Origin: Cinclus cinclus
Taxonomy: Eukaryota > Chordata > Aves > Passeriformes > Cinclidae
Length of the DNA stretch: 64,000 nucleotides
Reading direction: 5' to 3'
Assembly: GCF_963662255.1 (NCBI RefSeq)
Contig: NC_085071.1
Location: forward strand, 4,552,701 to 4,616,700
The notes under the pieces are model-generated. The model did not search any database, had not been told where the DNA came from, and saw only the letters and a list, made by a program, of their open reading frames with translations. The translations under genes and the position numbers were made by a program. Of this stretch, positions 23,390-62,230 are shown one piece after another. Position 1 is the first letter of the stretch. The number at the start of each line of letters is the position of its first letter.

Positions 23390-23395
23390 AATAAA
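23390..23395 (+). terminator. AATAAA hexamer of uncertain owner
   Basis: AATAAA followed by 'gactcaagctctgccctctgg', 140 bases after the LTR. It may be the remnant 3' end of a lost transcript. No open frame upstream could be assigned to it. Confidence 0.3.
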
Positions 23396-23627
23396 GACTC
23401 AAGCTCTGCCCTCTGGTTCTTTCCTGGGCGTGGCGGGGACGGGGCAGTCCCGGGGAGAGCATCGAGATTGTTCCAGTCCAGCGGGCACCACAGACAGGTG
23501 AGCAAAACGCTGCGGGCAGGTGAGCCTCGTGGGCAGCATGGGCAACATGGACAGAGCTGCTCCCTTCCCTCTTCCGCCTTCCCCGTCCTCTTCCTCTTTG
23601 TTTTCTTTTTCTTCTTCCTTTTCTCCC

Positions 23628-24042
23628 TCCTGCCTGGAGCTGCCACTGGAGGAGTTGCCCGGACAGAAAGGTCTGGCACTCGGGTTCAGTGCCAGCCTGG
23701 GAGCTGCGAGTGCTGGGGCTGGAGAGACTCAGGATGCTGCTGTGAGGGAGGGACATCACTGGCCTGGAGCCACAGGTTTCTCTCTTGGTACCAAAATTGG
23801 GCTGACATCTATCCTGCTGTCACTCAGTGCAGGAGAGTCTGCCAAGATGTCCAAGAGGAAGCCAACTCCAGATGAGGAACCCAAGAAGGAGACAATTTCA
23901 GATGAGGAATCTGAGGAGGAAACAACACCTGGTGATGAGCCCAAGGAGACAACCTCAGATGAGGAATCCAGGGATGAGACAAATCCTGCTGACAAACCCA
24001 AGGATGGTCCTGGTGACAGTCCCAAGGATGAGACTAGTCCAG
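23628..24042 (+). pseudogene. Unit B: degenerate ISG12-type copy with acidic tail
   Basis: Bases 23628-23670 resemble the Ala/Gly exon of genes A and C (pyrimidine tract, donor at 23670/23671). Only about 95 bases later, 23767-24042 matches the last exon of gene C ([11 protein letters not shown]). The ISG12 core exon (GIAAGS..AKMMS) is missing, and the acceptor AG that gene C uses is TG here. The reading stays open through a tail of about 60 residues, very rich in Asp/Glu/Lys/Pro/Thr, with repeats such as TPDEEPKKET and TSDEESRDET, up to a GTAAAG donor. An ORF of 228 codons (23520-24206) runs across all of this and into a CR1, which argues for chance continuity. The copy is probably not functional, though the acidic tail could be part of an alternative gene C transcript. 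Confidence 0.6.
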
Positions 24043-24049
24043 GTAAAGT

Positions 24050-24284
24050 GCAAGGGAAATTTAGGTTAGACACCAGGAAAAAATTCTTCACTGAAAGACT
24101 GGCTGGACACTGGAATCATCTGCCCAGGGAGGGTAGATGGAGTCACCATCCCTGGATGTGTTTAAAAAAGGACTGGACGTGGCACTCAGTGCCATGGTTT
24201 AGTTGATGAGGAGGTGTTAGGTCAAAGGTTGGACTTGATTTCAAAGATCTTTTCCAGCCTAGTTCATTCCATCATTCTTTGTGA
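24050..24284 (+). mobile_element. CR1 LINE 3' end
   Basis: A CR1 3' UTR-type segment including 'attcttcactgaaagactgg', 'gcccagggaggg', 'gtggcactcagtgccatgg', 'ggttggacttgat' and 'cttttccagcc', ending in a degenerate 'cattctttgtga' tail. It lies directly after the unit B donor. Confidence 0.85.
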
Positions 24285-24491
24285 CTTCCCAAGAGAAATC
24301 AAGACCCGAGATCTCTGCCAGGCAGTCTGGTAGGCGTTGGGAAGCCCCAGTAGCTTGGCCAACCTCTGAAGTGTTGGGGATGTGCCGGAGTGATAGGTGT
24401 CCTGAAAGCAAAATTGCAGGTGGGGCTACAGTGGTGGTGATGTGCAGTCGGGGCCCAGGTACCTGCTAAGTGCCTTGGGATTTGCTGTGCT

Positions 24492-24650
24492 CCAGGAAGG
24501 GATTTCAGTGGACAGTGTTTCCAGCCCTGCTCCCTGTTCCCCTGCACAAGGAGGGGCTAGAAAGTCAGTGAGTGAGTTTGTTATGAACTCTGATCCATCT
24601 TATGCTGGTGGCAGGTGACAGACTGGGCTGCCATGTGTCCTGTGCTGTTC
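24492..24650. repeat. Blocks E and F, third copy, upstream of gene C
   Basis: 24492-24557 repeats block E. 24575-24650 repeats 22163-22235 (shared 'tttgttat.aact', 'ggtgacagactg'). Together with the other copies these mark gene C as the third unit of a serial duplication. Confidence 0.6.
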
Positions 24651-24893
24651 CACATTGGTGGATAGGGCAGGGCACGGTGGGTGGACACTCTGGGGTGTGC
24701 CCCTTCTCACATTTCCTCCCACCCTGGGGTCAGTGGGACCCACTCCACCAGTGGCCTCTTCTCAGGGATCTTCAGGGGCCGGAGGAAGATGAAGGCAGGG
24801 GGAGACAGGATCAGCTGCTGCTGGAACTGGGATCCTGCTCTGCCTGGCACAGAGTGCTCTGCACTGCTCAGGGGAGCTTTGCTGTCCATTCTC

Positions 24894-25361
24894 CTGTCTT
24901 TCATGTCCTCCTACCATTTTCCTTCTCAGGGATGGAAAGGAAAATCATTGGAGCTGCCGTTGAAGACACAGAAGGAGAAGGTGAGGATCTGGCACTGGAT
25001 GAGCAGTGCTCAGGTTCACTGCCCAGTCCCAGCCCTGTGTGATCCTGGGCTGGGGACTGCAAGTACTAGGGCTGAGGTGAATTGGGGTGCAGGTGGGGTG
25101 GAGGGAAGGGGCAGCACTGGCTACTGCCTGTCCTTCCTGCCCTCCTACCATTTTCCTTCTCAGGGAGGAAAGCCATTGGGACTGCCATTGGAGCCACAGT
25201 AGGAGCAGGTGAGGATCTGGCACTGGATGAGCAGTGCTTGGGTTCACTGCCCTGTCCCAGCCCCGTGTGATCCTGGGGAATGGGCTGGGCTGGGGACTGC
25301 AAGTACCAGGCCTGGGGTGAATCGGGGTGCAGTTGTGGTGAAGGGAAGGGGCAGCACTGGC
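24894..25361 (+). repeat. 234-bp tandem duplication carrying an exon of gene C
   Basis: Unit 1 (24894-25127) and unit 2 (25128-25361) align along their length, each with the same pyrimidine tract, an exon (24930-24980, 25164-25208), a GTGAGG donor and the following 'atctggcactggatgagcag' intron segment. Confidence 0.85.
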
Positions 25362-26066
25362 AATGCCTGGAATTCTGGCCGCCCCTGCTGCTGCAGCCCT
25401 GCACACTGCTCCTCTCCTGCTGCCCATGGAGTGTTCCCACACCTGCACCCCCAGCCCTCGCTCCCTGGGTGCTTTTGGGGAGGCTGGTTCTGGTGCTGGT
25501 GGCAGGGGGAGATGTGGGTCACAGAGAGCACCCTAACACCGCTCTGTCCTCCCTGCAGGAGTGGCACTGCTTGGCTTACCAGCGCTCATCGGCGCCCTGG
25601 GGTTCACAGGAGCCGGCATCGCCGCTGGCTCCATCGCTGCCAAGATGATGTCAGCAGCTGCCGTCGCCAACGGCGGAGGAGTGGCTGCCGGCAGCGCCGT
25701 GGCTGCGCTGCAGTCTGTCGGTCAGTGGGGAGGGCAGGGAAGCTGGGCTGCATCTCCATGGCAGGGAACACAGGGTTGTACCCTGGGCTTGTTCCAGAGC
25801 CAAACCATCCCTTTAACTCCTCGCTGGTCTGAATCGCTCCAAACTCTCTGAGTTCTTGGCTGGCTGGGTCCAGTGCTGGGTCTTTCAGCAGGTAGGCTCG
25901 ATGCTCCCGGGACTTCACACCTCGATCTGTCTTTGCAGGAGCTGCAGGTTTCTCTCTTGGTACCAAAATTGGGCTGACAACTGTGCTGAGCACAGCTGGT
26001 GGAAAAAGTGGTGCCTGGCTGTCCAAGTGGAAGAAACCTCCAAATGACAAACCTAAAAAAGGATAA
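24932..26066 (+). CDS. Gene C: ISG12/FAM14 family protein (IFI6/IFI27-like), 127 residues
   Basis: Exons 24930-24980 (ATG 24932), 25164-25208, 25559-25720 and 25939-26066 (TAA); 384 nt. The second half holds the ISG12 core: [20 protein letters not shown], then [25 protein letters not shown] and [16 protein letters not shown], hydrophobic helices typical of this small membrane family. The C-terminus is basic ([14 protein letters not shown]). Family knowledge: interferon-induced, mitochondrial or endoplasmic-reticulum membrane proteins that modulate apoptosis and antiviral defence. The first two exons are tandem duplicates in the same phase. The start is the first in-frame ATG, and a short upstream ATG exon like that of gene A may exist but was not found. 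Synteny with human 1p favours IFI6, but IFI27-type orthology cannot be settled here. The core exon donor is GTCAGT. Confidence 0.88.
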
Positions 26067-26283
26067 AAATCCAAGTGAGAAACCCAAGAAAAAATATCTT
26101 GGGTGACGAACATGAGGAGGAGACAACTCCAGATGAGGAACCCAGGAGAAGCCAAGCAGGTGCCTGATCCCAAGGTTTTGCAATGCACAATGGCAGCTGC
26201 TGGTAAACCCTCACAGACCCCTCAGGGCTTTGCTTCCCCTTTTAAAAACATCGGATTCTCTTAAGCAGTGAGTGCCTGAAGGC

Positions 26284-26289
26284 AATAAA
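26284..26289 (+). terminator. AATAAA polyadenylation signal of gene C
   Basis: It lies 218 bases after the TAA and is followed within about 40 bases by 'gtgtttctgtgttgctgt', a good GT-rich downstream element. Confidence 0.85.
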
Positions 26290-29200
26290 GATGCTTTTCC
26301 TGCTGCAGAGATGGTGTTTCTGTGTTGCTGTAGTTCTTGGGTGATGGTGGCATTAGGGTGACACAGAGCACAGAGGATGTTCAGTCCCCAGGATGCTGAT
26401 GGTGCCCCCAGTTCCCCTGCACTTGGTTTGGGGCAGGTGTGTAGCTACAGCCCATGCCAGAGTAACAAAACCAAGTGTGAGTGAGAACACCACGTGGGGA
26501 CCACCAGGTGTTGCTGTGCAGGTGATCAGCTGCAATTTTAACCATGTCTTAAAAACTACTGAGCCCTCCCCATGTGAAATCTGTGCAATTCTGCTTTTAA
26601 ACTGTGTATTTGTTTTAGAGACCGCTTTTAGATTCCAACATAATACAGGAAAAGAGGATGGATGCACTCTTTAATTAAGGTTAAAGGTTTTTAATCACTT
26701 TTCCAGAGTACAGATACGATTGAAAGAAAAACTATTTTGAGGGTCTCAATAATTCACTTATTAATACCATACATTGAACTCTATAAACTCTTGTATAAGA
26801 AAATGTCTGTTTAATATAAGTTATGATGCACTGGTGACCTAGTTGCATCTTCTGAAGTAACACTTTGCAGTTTTATAGCACCTTTCATCACAGGCTGCAA
26901 AGCATCCTGTAGAATTCTGCTTCATAATGCCCAAATGAGGTAGGAAAGTCTGGCCAATTTACAGAAGCTACAACCGAGGTACAGATTGGAAGGGACAGGA
27001 TATGAGGTGTCACTGATCCTCAGGAGTGACGGGATGATTTGGTGCCTTAGCTGGGGAGAAAGTTCAGGTAACGTCACCCTCCCTTTCTCTCCAAAGCTGC
27101 AGCCTGGCTCCCAGCAGGTCAAAAAGACCTTTGCAAATTGCTCTAGCTGTTTGTGCTACAGATATGCAGAAGAGAGGGTAAAAAGTCCAGGCCCAAACTC
27201 CTCTGCTGGCATATCCAAAGGCTGACTAAGAATCAAGACAACCAAGCTGGGGTGCGTGGCTTGTGCTGCCCACATTCACTTGGATCTTTCAAGATTAAAA
27301 CCATGTTATTGGGATTCATTTTGAGATTTGGAGTGTAAAGCTCTGTTCAGCTTCATTGTTTCGTTGACATAGATTCCCTCCTCCCACCCAGCAGGTGAAA
27401 GTCAGGTATCCCAGGTCTTGTTTCTTTAATAATAAAGCTGAATGTCTGCTGAAAATCCATCATCTTAGGGAATATGATGTCCAGTGGACATTTCAATTCT
27501 GTGACTAGAGGAATCCAAGCTGCCTGAGTTCCTTTAAGCCTTTTATGACTTTAAAAAACATTCTGCATCTGTGCACAACACTCCCTGGAGCAGAGCCAGC
27601 ACTGGTGCCAGTGGCTGAGCATCAAGGACCTTCTCACTGAGATGTTTTGAATATAGAACCATGAATCTTAGGGACTTAATATTTATATTAGTGTTTTGCC
27701 ATGTGCCATCAACTACCTGCCTCCCCAAAGCACCTTCCCAGCACCTTGTAACAGCTCTTCTGCCACTTGCTCTTCCTGGCATGTCCAAAATTGTTCCCTC
27801 TGGAAGCACAACACAACAGAAAACTTCTGCAATGCTCCTTGGGATTGTGGTGGGGAAACTGAGGATAAAAAGGCAAATTCTCATAGCTCTGCTGCTGGAA
27901 GAAGTTGGTGCTAGTGGTCAGACTAAATAAGTGATTTCTTCCTTAGTTTAAAAAAATCCACCTAAAAAAGGGCTGGGATCAATTTCATAACAAATACAGT
28001 AATATTGTGCAAAACCATTTACCCTCACCCCCCATCATTTACAAGCCAATCATTTCCTCTTGGGGAAGATGCAAAAACAGAATCAGTCCTACCTGCTCAG
28101 CTCTGTGGCTGTGGTGCTGGACCAAAGGGATTTCCCTGTAAGGCAAATGAGGGGATCCTGTGGGGACTGCTCTGTCACATCACCTGCTGCAGATGTGAAG
28201 TTCTGGCAACATGAGACAAGACCTGCAGCTCTCAGAGGCACAACACACCCATTTCAGTGCTCCCAAAACTCCTTCTAGCCTTTCTCCTCAGCAATGGTCT
28301 GTGATTTTTATGTACTTTTGGTGCTCATACACAGGTTTAAAAAAAAACAAACCACAAAAACAACAGTTAATGCCTGGAAGCTCAACAGCTCAAAACTTAT
28401 TTCTTACATTTCATCTAACAAGGCTGATGATACTACAGGGGAAGCAGCTCGTTAATGAAGACAGCAAATCTTTGTTTTACCTCTGGAATGTTTAAAATGG
28501 ATGACAGGTCAAGGAAGAAAGGGGAGGAACCTGTTGTGCTGAGGGGAACAAAGCTCCAGCCCTGCCAGGCAGTTATGGGCACAGTGAGCAGTCAGTGCAT
28601 GAGCATTTACTCTGGGTTCTTTGGCTGTTAAGGCAATACTGAAAGTGCTGCTCAAGGTATTGGGGAGTTACTGAGATTGTTAGCAAAAAAAACCTAGTGA
28701 CTTTATTGCACATTCTTCTGAGTCACCTCTGTGAGTCCTGGCACTGAACCAGCAGCACACCTGGGCACATGTGACAAGGGACTTTGCTGCTGTTTTAGGG
28801 CTCTGAGGAGTTGGAAACTATTCCAGAGAAATCCCGGGGTGTGTTTTTTAGCAGTAGTTGGCAGAATAATTCCCAAGGTACTTTAACTTCATTTTGCACC
28901 TAGTTCTGTGGCTTTCTACGTGCCCCCAGTTCCCTTCTTTAATGAACTGAAGCCAGGATGGAGCAGCAGGTTTGCACCAAGCACCTCCTGCACTGGGAGC
29001 TGCTGGCACTCAGGTAGCAGGAGTCTGTATTTTTCTTTCTCACATCCATCTTTATTGCTTCTCTGTCCACACTGAAACTACAGTTTTAGAAAAGACTGGA
29101 TGTGGCACTCAGTGCCATAGTCTGGTTGACACACTGGTGTCAGGTGTCACGATGGACTGGATGATCCCAAAGGTCTTTTCCAGCCCAGTTAACTCAGCAG

Positions 29201-30406
29201 GACAGAGCATGATTTTTCTGTTTAAAAGAATAACTCAATAAATCTTGTGTGCTCAGCAGTCAGAAATGCTGATTACAAACAAGTTTGTGTTCAGAACTTT
29301 GAGCCTATGTGTATAATCTACAAATACTTTATACTTTGATCCTTAAAGGTAATCCTTCTTTGTGTATCAGTGTGAACTTGAGCTGGGCTGACAAGAAATC
29401 CAATAGGCAAAAATTGCCTTTTCCCAGGCAGCCCTGGGAAAAGCAGACCATTTTCAAAGGTCCTTCAAGCAGGAGTGAAATAGAAATTAAAACTACTTAC
29501 TGTGTTAATTATTACCATGGAACTGCAATGAAATGTTTCTCATGTTACAGCCACCATATCAAAGGACTTTACAGTGTTTAACAGCTCTGCTCTCAGCCAG
29601 TGAAAGTTGATTTCACTTGCCTTGCTGAGAGAATACGAAAGGCAAGTATCTTTCATTCCAAGTGCCTGCAAAAAATTGACTTCAATGAAAGTGTTCCCAG
29701 ACAAGAAACAGTGAGGATGTTCAGGGAAAGAAAAGTGTTTCTTGTAAGGTACAAATATCCTACATTATTCTATGGGAATATTTCTGTTAACGTCTATTAA
29801 GGAACACTCAACTTTGGGATTAGTTTTTACACCTTCCCCACCCAAGGAAAGCCTGTCCTCCCCACAGCCTGTCCTCACTGCTGCCTTGCTCATTCCCAGG
29901 GGGTCAGGGAAGCAGGGAGCAGGCAAGGACAGCATGCAGCACCCCCAGCAGCTGCCCAGGAGACACAGGAATTTCTGGATCCTCCCCTGTGCTACAGCCA
30001 GAGGCTCTGGGCACACCTCAGACATCATTAATCCCCTACAAACTGATCTTTCCAGAATTATTTTGTTTTCCCTGAAGCTTCCCAATCCAAACCACTCTGC
30101 CTGCACCTTCACTGCTCAATGTAACAGTGGGGAGGGGCAGGTTGGTGTTTATGGAGCAAGAACTGAGCCTGCAGGAGCATCCTGTGCTGAGGAGTGGTCA
30201 AAACATCTCCCCTGGGAATGCCTGGCCATGGAGAAAGCAGAACCTTTGCTCAGAAATGACAGACACAGATGGGCTTTGGTCAGACAGAATCAGGGGCAGG
30301 TTTTACTTTTCACATAGTTTTCTGTATTAAAAAATACATCAGTGAAATCTGTTACAGGCAGGGACAGGACTACCGAGTACACAACGTCAATAGACTACTT
30401 TCTGAT
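26290..30406. other. Convergent intergenic region between gene C and ZMYM4
   Basis: No coding exon was recognised on either strand. It contains one CR1 fragment (29087-29194). Several TTTATT hexamers (AATAAA on -) and an ATTAAA on - near 26672-26677 leave open that the ZMYM4 3' UTR reaches much further left than 30.4 kb. Confidence 0.5.
29087..29194 (+). mobile_element. CR1 LINE 3' fragment
   Basis: Shares 'aaagactggatgtggcactc', 'agtgccatagtctggttgac' and 'aaaggtcttttccagcccag' with the CR1 at 24050-24284. Short and truncated. Confidence 0.75.
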
Positions 30407-30412
30407 TTTATT
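30407..30412 (-). terminator. AATAAA (on -) polyadenylation candidate for ZMYM4
   Basis: TTTATT on + is AATAAA on -, about 1.46 kb after the ZMYM4 stop. Other hexamers lie further left, so this is one possible end. Confidence 0.4.
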
Positions 30413-31339
30413 TTTGTTAAATTACTTTTGTAACTGCTAAAAAAATAATTAAAAAAAACAACCAACCAAAACAGAACAAAAAAACCTGAAATATTATTCA
30501 AGGCTGTTGATTTTCATCTCTTGAAATTTTAGTGACAAGCTCAAATATCAGACCCCTGTTACAGAAGATGGATAACTGACCAGAGCTAGATAAAAACCAC
30601 ACAGTTCTCCTCTTCAAAAATAGTTTGGGTTTCCAATGGATTCATGACCACTGGTCATCAAAAACACACACCTAGAGCTTGATAAAACAGAGATACAGAC
30701 AGTATCTGATAATGTCCTGTCCTCTAAACACCACATGGGAGCTTTTCTCTTCCAAAAGACTCAGTAACAGCCAAGCCTTAAAAAAAAATCTCTTTCAATT
30801 TCCAACACTATGACTAAATCTCTTTGGGTGGGGTGGGATAAAAACACACATGGCCATTTTCTACCACAGTTCTGTTGTCAGAAGTAATACTGCATCCTTT
30901 GTACAACACTGCCCATGTTGCAAAGGTGGAAAGAGAAAGAGTGTGTGTGTGTGTATTTCTGTTTGAAATGACAAAGCCCTCTCTAGATTTGCCTTACAAA
31001 ATAGTCAAACCCATAGGAGTAGGGAAAGAGGAGAAAGGAAAGCTGCCTTAAGGGAAATAAACTTTCCGTGCACCACAGTACTTGCTGGGTTATATGGACA
31101 GACTGCAGAGATACTGGGCTGGGGAAGGGACTCTGCACAGAGCCCAGGACATCCCCTCCTGGACACTCCCCAAAAGGTCACTCAGAAGTTTGACCTACAG
31201 CACCTCTTCCAACAGAGTGAGAGCTAGTGCCTGGAGCAGGAGCTGGAATCTGACCTTGTGTGACCAGTTAACAGCAGCCAGAGTTGTCCATTGGGGTGGC
31301 CAGTGGCTCCTGCCTTCCTAATATTTGATCCCAGTTTCC

Positions 31340-31365
31340 AAAAAAAAAAAAAAAAAAAAAAAAAA
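31340..31365. repeat. Poly(A) run of 26 in the ZMYM4 3' UTR region
   Basis: Twenty-six uninterrupted A on +, hence a U-run in the ZMYM4 transcript. No retroelement body was recognised on its 5' side. Confidence 0.9.
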
Positions 31366-31875
31366 TTATAAAAGTGTACGTGTAGGTGTATTTATAACGG
31401 AAGGTGTCTGCTTGTCTAAACCTCACCCCTTTTCTCTTGTATCCTCTGGAAGAGCTCAAGGATCTCCACGTGTTCTTTGGCAGCAAGGGCTGCCAGCCAG
31501 CAGGCTGGGAAGTCACCTGAGCCACAATCTAGTTCTCCATGCCCAACAGCGTGAGGGTAGATTTTACACAACCATTTTCCTTAAAAATATCTCACAACTT
31601 TTAAAAATCCTAAACAGATAAAGGATTTATGCACCAATCCTATAGGTGAGTTCCACTTGGATTTGTTCTGAGGATTGATTGGTGCCACAGGACGTTGAGA
31701 TTTGCAGCTTACACAGCTTGCTTCCTTCCAGTTCCAGTTTGTACATCCACTGTAGTACAAAATCTGCCTGTAGGTGACGTTATCTTGGCTTATTTGATAC
31801 ACATTTTCCAAAGGATGGACGTATTCACATTTTGGTGCTTCTGATGTGTATTCAAAGGAAAATACCCCACTGCAG

Positions 31876-61385
<29,510 letters not shown>

Positions 61386-61851
61386 AAATCAAACAGTTCA
61401 CAGATTATTCTTGTGCAATATAAAGAGAGAAGCTGACTATGGCTAAAGTATTGTTTTGTATGCAAAACAGAGAATTTCATTAAAAATAAACAAAACAGTG
61501 TAACTACTTTACGCACACAGACACGTCTTTCTAGTAAGGTTCTGAAGTTTGATCCTAGATTTGAACATACCCATAAGCAAAACTGTGGAAAGGAAGCAGA
61601 TGTTAAGAGAACTGCAATTAAAAATAGTCAGAGATGATTCTCAGTTTGCCTGTAGATTCCTTGCGCCTCTATGCACAGCATAACCCCCACTCCAAAATTC
61701 ATTCAACTGACAAGACACTATTTGAAACAACAGGAAAAAAAAATAATAAAGAAGGAATTGAAATGCCAATTGCTATTCTTGAGGCAGGTGGGATGAGCTC
61801 AGGAAACATCCCCTGACCTTTTCCACATGACACGGCCCCGGCAGGGATGCC

Positions 61852-61878
61852 GGGCAGGCAGGGCAGGCAGGGCAGGCA
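61852..61878. repeat. Tandem GGGCAGGCA x3
   Basis: Three exact 9-bp units inside the ZMYM4 CpG island. Confidence 0.85.
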
Positions 61879-61993
61879 GCCAACCGCGCTGCACCTCTGC
61901 CACCGAAAAACCGCACGGCACGCACACAACAACACAGCGGGTCCTGCCGGGGCTGCTTCCCACTGAAACACGGCCAGCCCTACGGATTCCTAC

Positions 61994-62110
61994 CTTCCGA
62001 GCACCTGGGGAGGGAAGAGACAGGGTAACAAAGAGCCAGGCTGTTGCACATACCTGCCACAGGAAAAGAAAGGCTGCGGCAGGAAGAGAACCTGGCGGGG
62101 TCACAGCCAT
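61994..62110 (-). CDS. ZMYM4: ZMYM4 alternative candidate first exon ending PGARK
   Basis: From ATG at 62110-62108 (MAVTPPGSLPAAAF) an open frame of 39 codons reaches a GTAGGA donor after ..SPGARK, in phase 0 with FEDKSD. The human junction, ..SGPRKR joined to FEQKSG, is similar (GARK-FEDKSD against PRKR-FEQKSG). The rest does not resemble the human first exon, so only the last residues may be homologous. Confidence 0.35.
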
Positions 62111-62230
62111 AGAGCCGAGCGCGGCGGGGCCGGCAGAGCCCCCCCTAGCCGGCTCCGGGACCCCCGGCACCGCCTGGGAACGGGCTCCGAGCCCTTCCGG
62201 GCGTGAGCTCGGCAGGGTGCGAGTCTCTGA

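Larger units (their letters stand above)
30407..31875 (-). other. ZMYM4: ZMYM4 3' UTR (minimum estimate)
   Basis: It follows the ZMYM4 TAA (31878-31876). It holds an A-run on + at 31340-31365 (U-run in the transcript) and a short TG repeat near 30941-30954. The 3' UTR of human ZMYM4 is the source of CDIR, a cell-death-inhibiting RNA described in interferon-gamma-induced apoptosis. Whether the bird UTR keeps that activity cannot be read here. Confidence 0.5.
61800..62230 (-). promoter_or_regulatory. ZMYM4: CpG island, probable ZMYM4 promoter
   Basis: GC- and CpG-rich island flanked by AT-rich DNA, at the 5' end of ZMYM4 on -. It includes the candidate exon 62110-61994 and a small tandem repeat at 61852-61878. 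Confidence 0.75.

Noticed and set aside
23520..24206. Single 228-codon ORF read as one protein
   Set aside because: It crosses an exon-like piece, an intron remnant and a terminal exon, then runs into a CR1 3' end. The paralogues are spliced here, so unbroken reading is probably accidental.
61799..62170. 124-residue - strand ORF in the CpG island as a separate gene
   Set aside because: Only its middle part can be spliced to ZMYM4. The remainder is GC-rich island sequence, so it is treated as a candidate first exon.
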